64,000 nucleotides of DNA from Asterias rubens. Its lineage: Eukaryota; Echinodermata; Asteroidea; Forcipulatida; Asteriidae. The position numbers and the translations under genes were made by a program. The stretch is taken from assembly GCF_902459465.1 (NCBI RefSeq), contig NC_047065.1, forward strand, positions 2,538,309 to 2,602,308, read 5' to 3'. This document shows, one piece after another, positions 24,713-36,948 of the stretch (position 1 is its first letter; every line of letters begins with the position of its first letter). The notes below the pieces were generated by a model, which was not told the origin of the DNA, did no database searches, and was given only the letters and a program-made list of their open reading frames with translations.

Positions 24713-25558
24713 AAAAAGGGTACACTATGAAAACTATATTGAATATAACTAATAAAACACACTCAAGATCGGGTGGGGAAAAGACGCGAGGAAATGCACA
24801 AAAAAAATAGGAACAGATGACACAAAGTATAGGTTTCTCAAACAAAAATAAAAAATGACTTTATTGATTATAAGACAATTTAACAAAAGCAGTATAAAAC
24901 AATGCAAACCTTAAAAATGATTCTGTTCGGAACTTCAAACAAAGAAAACCAAGTTAAACCTAAACCAAAATAAACTATAAGAAACCTTGACCAAAGCTAA
25001 CAAAAAAACTAAACAAAAATCAAATTAAAATCAAAATGGCTTTTGAAACTGATTCCATAATTATTAGCAGGAAATACACTTGAAGCAGGCAAAATTATGT
25101 AGAAATTAAAACTTAAGCAGAGAGATAAAACAGAAGTGCTCCTTGCGCTGCCAGGCTGCTATCTGATTGTTATTTAAAGATACAATCAATCACAACCTCA
25201 AGTTCAAAATCCATTTAGCAAAATAACCAATCTGTGAAAGTTTCATCACATTGGGATAGCCAGTGAATCCAATCTGAAAGATGTTGAGTACAGGAAATTA
25301 GAAACCTACCCAAGTTGGATCATTACCTGTTACACAGTTGTTTATTTTAGATTCCATTCATAGATTATACTTCTGTCATAGATTATATCTGAGCATTAAT
25401 TAACCAGGACATATCCATTGCAGTTAATATTAGTCTTATTAGGCCTACTAAGAGAATAATCGATTTTCCACCATACCGCCATTTGCTTGTTTCAAAGCAT
25501 TTGCAGGGGGGGGGGGGGACCCAAACAGAACAATTATTGGGAAAGGAGACAGTTGTGG

Positions 25559-25932
25559 TTTAAGACACTGGACACTATTGGTAATTGTCAAGGACCAGTC
25601 TTCTTACTTGGAGTATATAATATGCATAAAATAACAAACCTGTGAAAATTTGAGCTCAATTGGTCGTCGAAGTTGCCAGTAGCTATGAAAGAAAAAACAA
25701 CCTTGTCACACGAAGTTGTGTGCTTTCAGATGCTTTGCGAGACCTCAAAATCCAGTTCTGATGTCTCATAATCAAGTTCGTGGACACTTACTTCTTTCTC
25801 GAAAGCGCGTCACTTCAGAGAGAGCCGTTACTCACAATGTTGTATACTATCAACCTCTCCCCATTACTCGTTACCAAGGTTTTATGCTAATAACTATTTG
25901 GAGCAATTACCAATAGTGTCCACTGCCTTTAA
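25559..25932. mobile_element. MITE family A, unit 2 intergenic
   Basis: Ortholog of 12507-12879. A poly-G run (about 13 G) directly upstream at 25507-25519 is present in units 2-4 with different lengths; unit 1 has GTGGGTAAAACCC there instead. Confidence 0.75.
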
Positions 25933-26478
25933 AAAGGCGTCGATCTAGTATGGAACCGTATTAAGCCCTTTTTAATGTTCGTATATATCTAAATTCTATA
26001 GGAACAACTTTCATGACAAAACTTACAAAATAAAATATTGTATTCGATTCAACAAGCCACCGCATTGTTTATAAAAACACTAGCATCCACTCTCATTATA
26101 CGAGTCGGATTTAGAACGGGTTATATTAGAAGGGTATCTTGAGAGTTTTATAAGCAATGCGTTTGTACTTGGAAGTCTTACATACTATACTGGTCGTATT
26201 GGGTTTAAAGTGACATTCCTTATTAGTTACTTTCTGCAACTATTTTAGCTACCCGATGTCCCGATTTTTATACATGTCTCCTTTAATCCATTGCATTAAA
26301 AGTTAATTCACATTAAATTGTTTTCCATGTTTTCCATTTTTAGGTTTCAAAGTACAGGTTTAATTATTTTTGTTTAAAAATTTACGAGAAACTTAATAAG
26401 GTGAAGCGATAAGGTGATTTATGAGGAGATGTTTATTACTGCATACCTTTTTAAAATGGTATCCATCTTAATTAAGGA

Positions 26479-26726
26479 CTAAACTTTCCTTCTAATCTTC
26501 ATCTCAGTTGTTTTGAGTGAGCGCCAACCCGAAAAGCCAGCCCACACAATTCCTTCATTGTTCGTAGTGGCCTCATTGAAGTATCTCCCGTTCAAATTGG
26601 AGTAGTAGCAGTTATAGTACCACCATGCTCCGTGGTATAGCTCAGCACAGTTATAACTACTCCGGTCATCGTTGTCTCGGTCTTTGGTCGTAAAGGCCTG
26701 GTTATTGTGGTGTGCTAACGAGTCTC
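26479..26726 (-). other. Hypervariable exon 4 of FREP gene 3
   Basis: Variable residues are S2, A4, H5, D20, R21, S23, Y24, L29, Y30, Y37, N38, Y40, Y41, N56, V60, A62 and W67. The proximal variable codons differ from gene 2, while the distal ones (40, 41, 60, 62, 66, 67) are the same, a mosaic boundary within about 80 bp. Confidence 0.88.
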
Positions 26727-29003
26727 CTGAAAGATAACACACGTAGCCATTATAGTCACGTGTAAATAAAGGCGACTGTTGACAGGAGGTAACTTTAAAC
26801 ATTAATTTGTTTCGAAAATAACTTAGGCCGATAAGGTGTGATTAGAAACAAATTTATCAATTAATGGAACTGGGATATTGGGAAAAGTGAAGTTAATGTT
26901 TCACAATCAGGTTCATTTGTTTAACTGCATTTTGCTTTCTTTATTTAAGTCACAGTTTAATAATATAGTTCGAAAATTGCTATCGAATTTAAGCATTTTT
27001 ATTTGTTAAAATTGTCCCCTCTTAAGTGTGGTTTTACGATTCAATAAAAATGTTTATAACAAGCTTGAATTTCATATGTTTCGCTTAGTTTTGGCTACAA
27101 GGGATGCAAAATTCCACCCCTTCTCTTCCGTCTGGAGCTGAGGAACAAAACATAGACAATTCCCCCTCCACTTTTAAAGGCACTCCAGACACTATTGGTT
27201 ACTACTCAAAATGATTATTAGAAACCTACTTGAACTAGCATTGGAGAGATGTGAACATTGTGAGAAACGGCTCCCTCTGAAGGAACGTAGTTTTTTGAGA
27301 AAGAGGTGATTTCTCATTCAACTATTTGAATCACAATGTTGCTTTTCTGTCTTTCATTGAGACCTACCAAAAGCAATCGGTCACAGCGATGGACACAGAC
27401 TACTCTGCAATATGTCTGTATTACTACGAAGTATCCACTTAAAGGCAGCGGACACCATTGGTAATTACTCAAAATAATGCAGAACAGGCTCCCTCTGAAG
27501 TAATTAAGGTTTTGAGAAAGAAGTAATTTTCCACGAATTTGATTTCGAGACCTCAGATTTAGAATTTGAGGTCTCGAAATCAAGCATCTGAAATACACAT
27601 CTTCGTGTGACAATGGTGTTTTTTCTTTCATTATTATCTCGCAACTTCGACGACCGATTGAGCTCAAATTTTCACAGGTTTGTTATTTTATGCATGATGT
27701 TGAGATACACCAACTGTGAAGACTAGTCTTTGACAATTACCAATAGTGTCCAGTGCTTTAAAGCATCTTACCTGCGGTTCCAGAGTAACTTCCCACTGTA
27801 AGCCGGTAGTTGTCGCTCACATCGGCGACACTGAACGAGCCATACAAAGCAAAGCCGGTATCGTCGTCGGGGCCTGTGAGATCTACGTGGAGTTCGTACT
27901 CGCCCTGAGCAGTCAGACGGTGCAAGTTGTCGTTACCCAGCCAAAACTCTCCCTCTAGATTCCCAAAGCCCCGGCTGTAGTTGGCAAAGTCCAAATAGAA
28001 ATCTACACTGCCGTCCTGACGCCGCTGGAAAACCTATCAAGGGAACGTGGAGGTTTTTAAAATAACCCTGGTCTTCTTTGACTTGATCAAACTTATTCTT
28101 ATTTACAAATATATTCGTAGAGATGAGTACTATCTAAATCACTATAATCCGTAAACTTACCGTCCATCCACCACCGTCTGTTTCCATATCACAGTATACC
28201 TGGAAAGCTTCACCGGAGTCTAGAGGTTGAACCGGGTACACGCCACTGATCAATCCACCACTTGCAAGAATCTCGGAACAATCCTTTCGAGGGTTAACTG
28301 TAGTCAACAATAAAAACATTTCAGTTTTTTTTTTAGTAACTGTAAGTACCTAATTGTTATAATTTATTTGCCCCAATTCTATGCAAATTATACGTGTATG
28401 CTTAAAGAGATTGATAACCAAGTTCTCAACGTGTTTTCGGACACACACATTTAACATACTTATCAAGGTCAAGACGGTGTCTAATACAATCTTTATATTT
28501 CCACGGCACTGCTTGACCTTACCAACAAAGTTATCTTCGGCTTCGTGAACAATATTGTTCAATTTTTTGGCAAACTTACGTCTAACATGAAGGAATTCAA
28601 CCAAGTTAGAAACAGACACTTGAAGATCTTCAAGCTGTCGTCTTAAACCCTGGACCTCCGAGGAGACCGTTGAGACGGTGTCCTGCAATTCCTCGACTAT
28701 ACGTTTAGTATCGGTCAGCTCGGAGGAAACAGTATCTACTTTACGTGTTGTATCTTCTTGATTTATTGATACTGTACGAAGTATTTCCTGGACGGTCGTA
28801 CAGTTGTAGCCGCCGGTACCGGAGTTCACGGGAACGGATCGCCCGCAAACTGGCGGGTTGACTGTGATGTGTGGCTGGCACACACATCGCTCAGTCTCGC
28901 TCGTTGTGTAGGGCCCAATGCTATGCTGAGTTTGGGATCTTGCTCTCATAGCAAACACGGCTAGGAAGACCAACAGGGTCATTTTCATACAAGCTGGTTC
29001 CAT
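26479..29003 (-). CDS. FREP gene 3: secreted fibrinogen-related protein, 4 exons, 356 aa
   Basis: Exons are 28580-29003 (424 nt), 28161-28297, 27772-28033 and 26479-26726; the sum of 1,071 nt is 357 codons with the stop. Compared with gene 1, exon 1 is 12 nt shorter and rewritten in the coiled coil ([20 protein letters not shown]). Exon 2 starts NPRKDCSE and has [15 protein letters not shown]. Exon 3 differs by a few single-base changes. Intron 1 is only about 282 bp because the MITE A and family D insertions of genes 1 and 2 are absent. Intron 3 has a MITE A copy ending about 10 bp from the exon 3 donor. The predicted product is a secreted coiled-coil FReD lectin; an immune role is inferred from the family. 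Confidence 0.9.
27437..27762. mobile_element. MITE family A at the exon 3 donor of FREP gene 3
   Basis: It begins AAAGGCAGCGGACACCATTGG and ends CAATAGTGTCCAGTGCTTTAA. In genes 1, 2 and 5 the same place reads CCACTTATAGCATC without an element, giving an empty-site comparison. The end lies about 10 bp from the splice donor at 27771. The orthologous insertion is in gene 4 (about 37926-38248). Confidence 0.7.
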
Positions 29004-29340
29004 TTTTAAGGCAAACTGATTAACAATAAATGTAATTTTGCAGGCAGTTTCGTACTTTCAGTTCAGACAAGACGACTTATTATGGTTGAACTTTTGCTGT
29101 GACGCACTAACAAAAATGTTTGGTCAACAGTGAAAACATTGGTTTATTTGCTTTGCGCACAGAAATATTGTTTCTTTGTCAACCATTGGACCAAAACCTA
29201 CACCAACAAAGGTTGTGTTTCGATGTATCCATTGACTTTGGAGCACTATTCCACCAAGTATGAGGAAGTACATACATGTACACTGCATTACACTTGTATA
29301 CAGTGGTAGGTAGCGCAAAATTAATCTGTGCACTGTCTGG

Positions 29341-29514
29341 GAGTTTGTTTGGTGCCGAGTTTGTTGGACCAAAATAGGCCGGTGCCGAGTTTGTTTGGTG
29401 CCAACATTCTTGGTGCCGAGTGGGTGCCGAGTTTGCGAGGTGCCGAGTTTGCGAGGTGCCGAGTTTGCTGGTGCCGAGTTTGCAAGGTGCCGAAGTGTCC
29501 GGTACCCATCTGGA
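29341..29514. repeat. GC-rich minisatellite in the 5' flank of FREP gene 3
   Basis: Units of about 16-17 bp of the type GGTGCCGAGTTTGCGA are repeated about ten times with variation. They are inserted where genes 1 and 2 have only CTGTCTGGGATGATTTT. It begins about 340 bp upstream of the start codon. The expanded version in unit 4 is at 39827-40017. Confidence 0.75.
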
Positions 29515-29908
29515 ATGATTTTATTTGGTACTTGTCTTCTTTTTTTAAACTAGCCTTGGAACAAGCTTAACAAAATCTACGTTTTACCTCAAAAACAGTT
29601 GTGGCCGAAGGAGGATACGTCATGTTTAATTGGAGAAGCTGCATAAATTATAGCAATTGCCTAGTGACAAGTATCCCCGATGTGCCCCAACACATACTGT
29701 TGGTCTTTAAAGCTGCAAGAAAATAAATTGCAAGAAAATAGTTGCACAGAATTGTGTGTTTTCAGATGCCTGAGACAGGCTTCATGCTAAAGCCTTTCTC
29801 AGGTTCAATTTTTGTGTGTGAAAAGTAACCTCTTTCTCTAAAACTGCATTAATCAAAAGGGTGTCATTTCTAACAACATTTGATAACATCAACAGCTCTC
29901 CAGTGCTC

Positions 29909-30132
29909 TTAAAGCCATTGGACACTTTCTGATTAAAACAAAAATTAAAAGTTCACAGATTTACAAATAACTTACAGGGTTTACAGAAGGTAATATGGTG
30001 AAAGACTTCCCTTGAAATAGTATTCAATGAAATGCTTTACTTTTTGAGAAAACATTAAAACAGTTATCAATTCTCGTTATCGAGAATAACGGATTTATTT
30101 AAAACACATGTCATGACATGGCGAAACGTGCG
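29909..30132. mobile_element. Truncated MITE family B, unit 3
   Basis: The left part of family B up to GCGAAACGTGCG is directly joined to sequence that in unit 1 lies at 7120. This is the deletion junction shared with unit 4 (40419-40641). Confidence 0.65.
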
Positions 30133-30293
30133 ATATGCCATACAAGTCAACATTTCAAAGCTTTATATTATGGTTATAACCAAAACCTGTTTCAGTTGAA
30201 TTGTCCTTAAGTCAATTATTGGCCAATGACTGCAACAGTTATTGGTTACAGTTGGGAAAACAAACCCCCAAGTAGGAAATGTTCAAAGGATAT

Positions 30294-30680
30294 TTAAAGA
30301 CACTGGACACTATTGGTAATTGTCAAAGACTAGTCTTCACAGTTGGTGTATCTCAACATAATATGCATAAAATAACAAACCTGTGAAAATTTGAGCTCAA
30401 TCGGTCGTCGAAGTTGCGAGATAATAACGAAAGAAAAAACACCCTTGTCACACGAAGTTTTGCGCTTTTAGATGGTTGATTTCGCGACCTCAAATTCTAA
30501 ATCTGAGGTCTCGAAATCAAACTCGCGGAAAATTACTTCCTCGAAAACTTTGCCACTTCAGAGGGAGCCGTTTCTCATAATGTTTTATATTATTAACCTC
30601 TCTTCATTACTCGTTACAAAATAAGGTTTTGTGCAAAAACAAAATGTTGAGTGATTACCAATAGTGTCCATTGCCTTTAG
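30294..30680. mobile_element. MITE family A upstream of the unit 3 zinc-finger exon
   Basis: Complete copy, from TTTAAAGACACTGGACAC to CCAATAGTGTCCATTGCC. In units 1 and 2 only its left end survives (7287-7370, 20683-20766) because a deletion runs from it into the zinc-finger exon. Confidence 0.7.
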
Positions 30681-30734
30681 TAGGGTTTGGTAACCGTATA
30701 CTAATGAGTTTTACCTTTTATTCTCATGGGAGTA

Positions 30735-31975
30735 TCGATGTAATAAATGCATGAACCGTTATTCAACCCCGGAGGCCTTAGAACACCACTTAGCAACAAC
30801 GACCCATCACTACGGCTGCCCACACTGTAAGAAGGTCTTCCCATGTGAACGGTACCTCCGCCGCCATCTCCCAACCCACAGCGCTCATGGGCAGTTCACA
30901 TGCCACGTCTGTCAGAAATCCTTCAAGACTGATCACTATATCTTAAGTCTCATTTGCTGATACACAGTGGGGATAAACCGTACAAGTGTGATGCTTGTGA
31001 GAAGACGTTCAACCGCCCAGATAAGCTAAAGAGACATAAATATCACTCACGATCCTGTCCAGAAACTCAAATGTCCGTTCCGCTCCTTGACTGGATGCGA
31101 GAAGATGTTCAACCGTCCTGATAAACTCAAAGCACATATCATATCACATAGCGGCATCAAGCCCTTTAAGTGTCCGCAGTGTTTCAAGTGTTTCAGCCGA
31201 CGCCCCAATTTGGCGGAGCATATGCGAATTCATACCGATGACTATACCATTCGCTGTAAAGTATGTAATAAAGGATTCGCCCGTGAGAAATATAAGAATG
31301 CTCATAATTGTCCGAGATGGGCACAAACAAGGGAAGCACTGAAATCCAATATAGAATGTGACATGAATGAATCTGTCCTTGGTGATTTGTCAAACGAAGC
31401 TTTGAAACAAACTGAATCAATCGTCGATGCCAAGTCTCCATCTCACAATATCTCCAAACATAATGAGAAACCCGAAGAAGTACATCCAGTTCTCTTAACT
31501 AAGACAAGGCAAGTCAGACTCAGGCACTCTGGTTTCTCTATAGAAGGTTCATATGCTTGACGACACGGTCACGAGGGAGGCTCCGAGGAGTAGACGATGG
31601 CGTGGCGGAGCAAGAGGCAGGCCAAGACGTGTCACTCAGAAGAGAAAAATTCAGAATTGATCGACGGAGGATATTGAGAGAGACTTAGAGGCTATCAGGA
31701 GTGGCTTGGAGGAGCAGCAACGACAGGAGATGGAGAGACAGAAAGCCAACCAGGAATCCGCACAGCATCAACAAGATGGGGATCTGATGGCCGGAAGCTC
31801 ACGGATGATAACGATCATGGTGACCCCTGACCAGGAGGTGGTCAGTGTCACATCGGGAGAGACGGTCACTTTGAAACAGCAACAACAGCCAACTATTTCA
31901 ACTCTACTGCTACTGCACTTCGATCACCATTCTCCGCTTACAAGCAAGTGCCGAATTTCTGCGCCAGCTCTGTAA
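30735..31975 (+). pseudogene. C2H2 zinc-finger gene remnant, unit 3
   Basis: This copy keeps the middle fingers lost in units 1 and 2: [39 protein letters not shown] and [15 protein letters not shown]. Two extra bases in TATATCTTAAG shift the frame to a TGA at 30958-30960, and a further base in CATAAATATCAC shifts it again, together restoring the original phase. The later fingers then read open (31087-31560), including an intact IISHSG where units 1 and 2 have Gln. The frameshift near 31554 and the TGA before STEDIERDLEAIRSG are as in unit 1. The 5' exon was removed by the 1,979-bp deletion. From the copies together the ancestor had at least eight fingers, an AT-hook-like GRPRR and a Gln-rich tail. 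Confidence 0.75.
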
Positions 31976-34273
31976 GCGTAGAATTCCTAAGTAACATGGA
32001 ATACGCTTTGCACAAGCCAAAATTCCCTGCTAACCAGTGAAATAAGCTTGACATAAGTGCAGAATTCCGTGCTTCCGCGAGCGCAGATTATTTGCTTACA
32101 GTAAGCAGAGCCATAAAATTTTGGCCCAGGTCCTGCTGGCCAGTCACTAAAATAGTAAAGGGCAAACCTGTGGCCATAACTTGTCCACTCTCCAATGAAA
32201 AACAAAAAGGTTTTACAAAGGAACAAGTGAAACATTAGAATAGATGTCTTTGTAATTTCTTGGCTTAGAGATTGCCCAACTTCCTAATTGGAAAGTATCT
32301 ATCTAGTTGGGTGCAGTATTGACCTGGACTAATATCGACCTGGATTAATACTGACCTGGTCGTAGTATTGACATCTGTTCTTTTTACACAATCAATGCAC
32401 TTCTTATCTTAGGATAGGAGTCATTTTTCTGAAACGAAATATCAAAAATAATTAACATAATCAATGTTTTTTACGGATTCCGATCACACACTGTCAAATT
32501 CAATCATTGTTATGAACTAAATGAACAAATATTTTAGACAAATCTTTGTATATGTCCTTTTAATTCCTGAACCATCATAGACATCTGTGACAGACAGGGG
32601 CCTTATTTCATGGCTCTGCTTACCGTAAGCAAAGAATCAGCGCTTGCGGAATCAGGGAGTTCCATGCTGATGTTAAGCGTATTTCATGGTTAGCTGGGAA
32701 CTTTTGCTGCTGCATACTCCAATATACTAGGCATTCTTTGCTTACACAGCTAGCACAGAAAACCTGTGCTTGGCTTTCACAGTAAGCGAATAATGGGGAT
32801 CGTAAGTGCAGACTTCAGCAGTAAGCAAAGCCATGAAATTGAGCCCATATGAACTGGATAATTTAAAAAAAAAAAACTAATCATGAGGATATTCAATCTT
32901 GTGAAATTTAGATATTATTGTTAGAACTGTATTAATAGGACAAATCTTTGCTGAGGTGATATTTATTTGTTTACAGTGTTTCATTGGATGACATTTTATC
33001 TAGTTGTACATCTTTATATGTTTTAAAGGTGTACATTGTGGCCATTGTGCAGAAGATTAGATTAAGTTCATCTTTTAGCTTTCAATAGGAGACTTTCAAA
33101 CGCTAGGTGGCAGCAGACATACCGGGTAAATTTCCATTGTTTACGTAGTTCTGAACATGCGCATAATTCTGAGAACAATGGATTTACCCGGTAAGTCTGC
33201 TGCCCTCTATCGTCCCAGAAAGTCTCCCATTGTCACACCAAATCAACATACGTGAAATATTCATCAAATTCAGTGACCACAAACAAAAGGGCTTTCTTAT
33301 TGCTATAAGGAGTTTGTATTATTTTAGGCTCATTTTGATTGCAACAATTGAAATAATCAGCAGTTTTGTTTGCAAGGTTATAAAATCTATTTTACTCAAG
33401 CTTTGATGGTGTGTTAGATGGAAGTACTTCTCTGGAGGATTGGTACTAGTGAACCATTTAAATCTGTGAGTTTCCACATTGAAAGTAGTTATTTTCCCCC
33501 AGGAAACTTTGTCTTCTAAAACGATGTGTTTTCATTTATTGAATGATGTATACATGTACATGTATGTATGCCAATTGAGGTGTTTGAAATTATTAAACCA
33601 AACTTAAAAGGTCCAGAATGTTGTATTCAGAAGAAAGCTGTTGAGTTGTTTTGTTTTTGTGTATATTTAATGAGTCAAACAAAGACTGAGGCAGAAAAGA
33701 TTGCTGTAGCAAAACAATAAAAAACGCCAGAAATTGGTGGCAAGGTCGTAATTTTTAACCTTATCGCAAATACTCTGTACGTGCACAATAGACGTGGAAT
33801 GAGATGCATGGTGGTCTAGCTATAGCTATCAAATTTGGGTACTAGCTAGACCAGCATGCACCTCATTCGGCAGTTTGCGCCTGCGCAATGGTATTTGCGA
33901 AAAGGTCTGTGGGTGCATAGCACCACTAGTAAATAAACTCCCGAGCACAGATGTGCATAATGTTATAATACACAAACAAGTTGCAAGATAATAATGAAAG
34001 AAAAAAACACCCTTGTCACACGGTGACGAAGTTGTGTGCTTTCTGATGCTTGATTTCTAGACCTCAAATTCTCTGAGGTCTCGAAATCAAGATCGTGGAA
34101 AATTACTTCTTTCTCGAAAACTACGTCACTTAATACTAACGTGTCCAGCCGTCATTTTCACCAAACTCTGCCTAACTTTAGAATCAATTTTAGGGCTTAG
34201 GACGAGTTCAGTTCCGTAACCATGGGCCTATGATGTTACGACGCATTGAACCCATCTCCTATAGGACGAGTTA
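31976..34273. other. Intergenic spacer, unit 3, no gene
   Basis: It corresponds to 8410-10717 and contains a family D element (32597-32846), a TIR element (33087-33228), the element at about 33759-33908 and a MITE A fragment (33990-34140). No protein-coding signal was seen. Confidence 0.5.
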
Positions 34274-34616
34274 ATAATAATAATAACCCGTTTTTATATA
34301 GCGCTTTACACCAGAAAGGCATCCCAAAGCGCTTCATCGTTATTACCCCTGGTCACTGGGCCTTAAATCACTCCTGAAACCATCTCAGCTCCCTGGTAGG
34401 GAGTATGCAGCCTGTGCAACATTAATTTGCGCTACTCGGCTAAATCAATCACAAGAACCATCTCTGCCCTCACAGGTACCCATTTACCCCTGGGTGGAGA
34501 GAAGCAATTATAGTGAAGTGTCTTGCTCAGGGACACAAGTGTCACGACCGGGATTCGAACCCACACTCTGCTGAACAGAAGCACCAGAGCATCTATCCGC
34601 TTGGCCACGACACCCT
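34274..34616 (-). mobile_element. tRNA-derived SINE, unit 3
   Basis: Ortholog of 10718-11060, with the same GAGTTA flanks and intact A-box and B-box motifs. Confidence 0.8.
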
Positions 34617-34742
34617 GAGTTACTCGTCCTAACTCGAGATAGGATTTATCCTAGCATTTCGTGAAATCGGCTGCAGTGCCTTTAATTCTAATTGCAACAT
34701 TCATTTCAATTCAATTCACTTTATTGTCCCAGATGGGAAATT

Positions 34743-35190
34743 CAGTTTAGACGAGACGACTTATTTATGCACTAACAAAAATGTTTGGTCCACAGTGAAA
34801 ACACTGGCTTATTTGCTTTGCGCACAAAAATATTGGGTATTTTTTGTCAATCATTGGACCAAAACGTACACCAACAACGTTGTTTTTCGATCTATCCATT
34901 AACCTACACGGGTTAATATTCCAGAAAGTATGAAGTACATATACATGTACACTGCACTACACTTTGTATACAGCGGTAGGTAGCAAAATTCATTGCACTG
35001 TCTGGGCTGATTTTATTTTGTTGTTATTATTATTATTTTTTTTAAACTACACTTGGAACTGACTAACTTATCATGCTTAACAAAATCGATGTTTTACCTC
35101 AAAATCAGTTGTGGCCGAAGGAGGGTACTTCTCGTTTAATTGAAGAAGTTGCATAAATTATAACAATCGCCGTGTGATGAAATGTTACCT
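34743..35190. repeat. Relic of FREP 5' flank, unit 3
   Basis: Ortholog of 11185-11640. The A-rich sequence that follows, to 36034, has no recognisable gene. Confidence 0.6.
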
Positions 35191-36034
35191 GGAAAAAGGG
35201 TACACTATGAAAACTATATTGAATATACTAATAAAACACACTCAAGATCGGGTGGGGAAAAGACGCGAGGAAATGCACAAAAAAAATAGGAACAGATGAC
35301 ACAAAGTATAGGTTTCTCAAACAAAAATAAAAATGACTTTATTGATTATAAGACAATTTAACAAAAGCAGTATAAAACAATGCAAACCTTAAAAATGATT
35401 CTGTTCGGAACTTCAAACAAAGAAAACCAAGTTAAACCTAAACCAAAATAAACTATAAGAAACCTTGACCAAAGCTAACAAAAAAACTAAACAAAAATCA
35501 AATTAAAATCAAAATGGCTTTTGAAACTGATTCCATAATTATTAGCAGGAAATACACTTGAAGCAGGCAAAATTATGTAGAAATTAAAACTTAAGCAGAG
35601 AGATAAAACAGAAGTGCTCCTTGCGCTGCAGGCTGCTATCTGATTGTTATTTAAAGATACAATCAATCACAACCTCAAGTTCAAAATCCATTTAGCAAAA
35701 TAACCAATCTGTGAAAGTTTCATCACATTGGGATAGCCAGTGAATCCAATCTGAAAGATGTTGAGTACAGGAAATTAGAAACCTACCCAAGTTGGATCAT
35801 TACCTGTTACACAGTTGTTTATTTTAGATTCCATTCATAGATTATACTTCTGTCATAGATTATATCTGAGCATTAATTAACCAGGACATATCCATTGCAG
35901 TTAATATTAGTCTTATTAGGCCTACTAAGAGAATAATCGATTTTCCACCATAACCGCCATTTGCTTGTTTCAAAGCATTTGCAGGGGGGGGGGACCCAAA
36001 CAGAACAATTATTGGGAAAGGAGACAGTTGTGGT

Positions 36035-36405
36035 TTAAGACACTGGACACTATTGGTAATTGTCAAGGACCAGTCTTCTTACTTGGAGTATATAATATGC
36101 ATAAAATAACAAACCTGTGAAAATTTGAGCTCAATTGGTCGTCGAAGTTGCCAGTAGCTATGAAAGAAAAACAACCTTGTCACACGAAGTTGTGTGCTTT
36201 CAGATGCTTTGCGAGACCTCAAAATCCAGTTCTGATGTCTCATAATCAAGTTCGTGGACACTTACTTCTTTCTCGAAAGCGCGTCACTTCAGAGAGAGCC
36301 GTTACTCACAATGTTGTATACTATCAACCTCTCCCCATTACTCGTTACCAAGATTTTATGCTAATAACTATTTGGAGCAATTACCAATAGTGTCCACTGC
36401 CTTAA
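36035..36405. mobile_element. MITE family A, unit 3 intergenic
   Basis: Ortholog of 12507-12879, preceded by a poly-G run at about 35984-35993. Confidence 0.75.
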
Positions 36406-36948
36406 AAAGGCGTCGATCTAGTATGGAACCGTATTAAAGCCCTTTTTAATGTTCGTATATATCTAAATTCTATAGGAACAACTTTCATGACAAAACTTAC
36501 AAAATAAAATATTGTATTCGATTCAACAAGCCACCGCATGTTTATAAAAACACTAGCATCCACTCTCATTATACGAGTCGGATTTAGAACGGGTTATATT
36601 AGAAGGGTATCTTGAGAGTTTTATAAGCAATGCGTTTGTACTTGGAAGTCTTACATACTAACGGTCGTATTGGGTTTAAAGTGACATTCCTTATTAGTTA
36701 CTTTCTGCAACTATTTTAGCTACCCGATGTCCCGATTTTTATACATGTCTCCTTTAATCCATTGCATTAAAAGTTAATTCACATTAAATTGTTTTCCATG
36801 TTTTCCATTTTTAGGTTTCAAAGTACAGGTTTAATTATTTTTGTTTAAAATTTACGAGAAACTTAATAAGGTGAAGCGATAAGGTGATTTATGAGGAGCT
36901 GTTTATTACTGCATACCTTTTTAAAATGGTATCCATCTTAATTAAGGA

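Noticed and set aside
29321-29570. ORFs in the GTGCCGAGTTTG repeat upstream of genes 3 and 4
   Set aside because: The open frames on both strands follow from the short tandem repeat lacking stop codons; they are absent in units 1 and 2.
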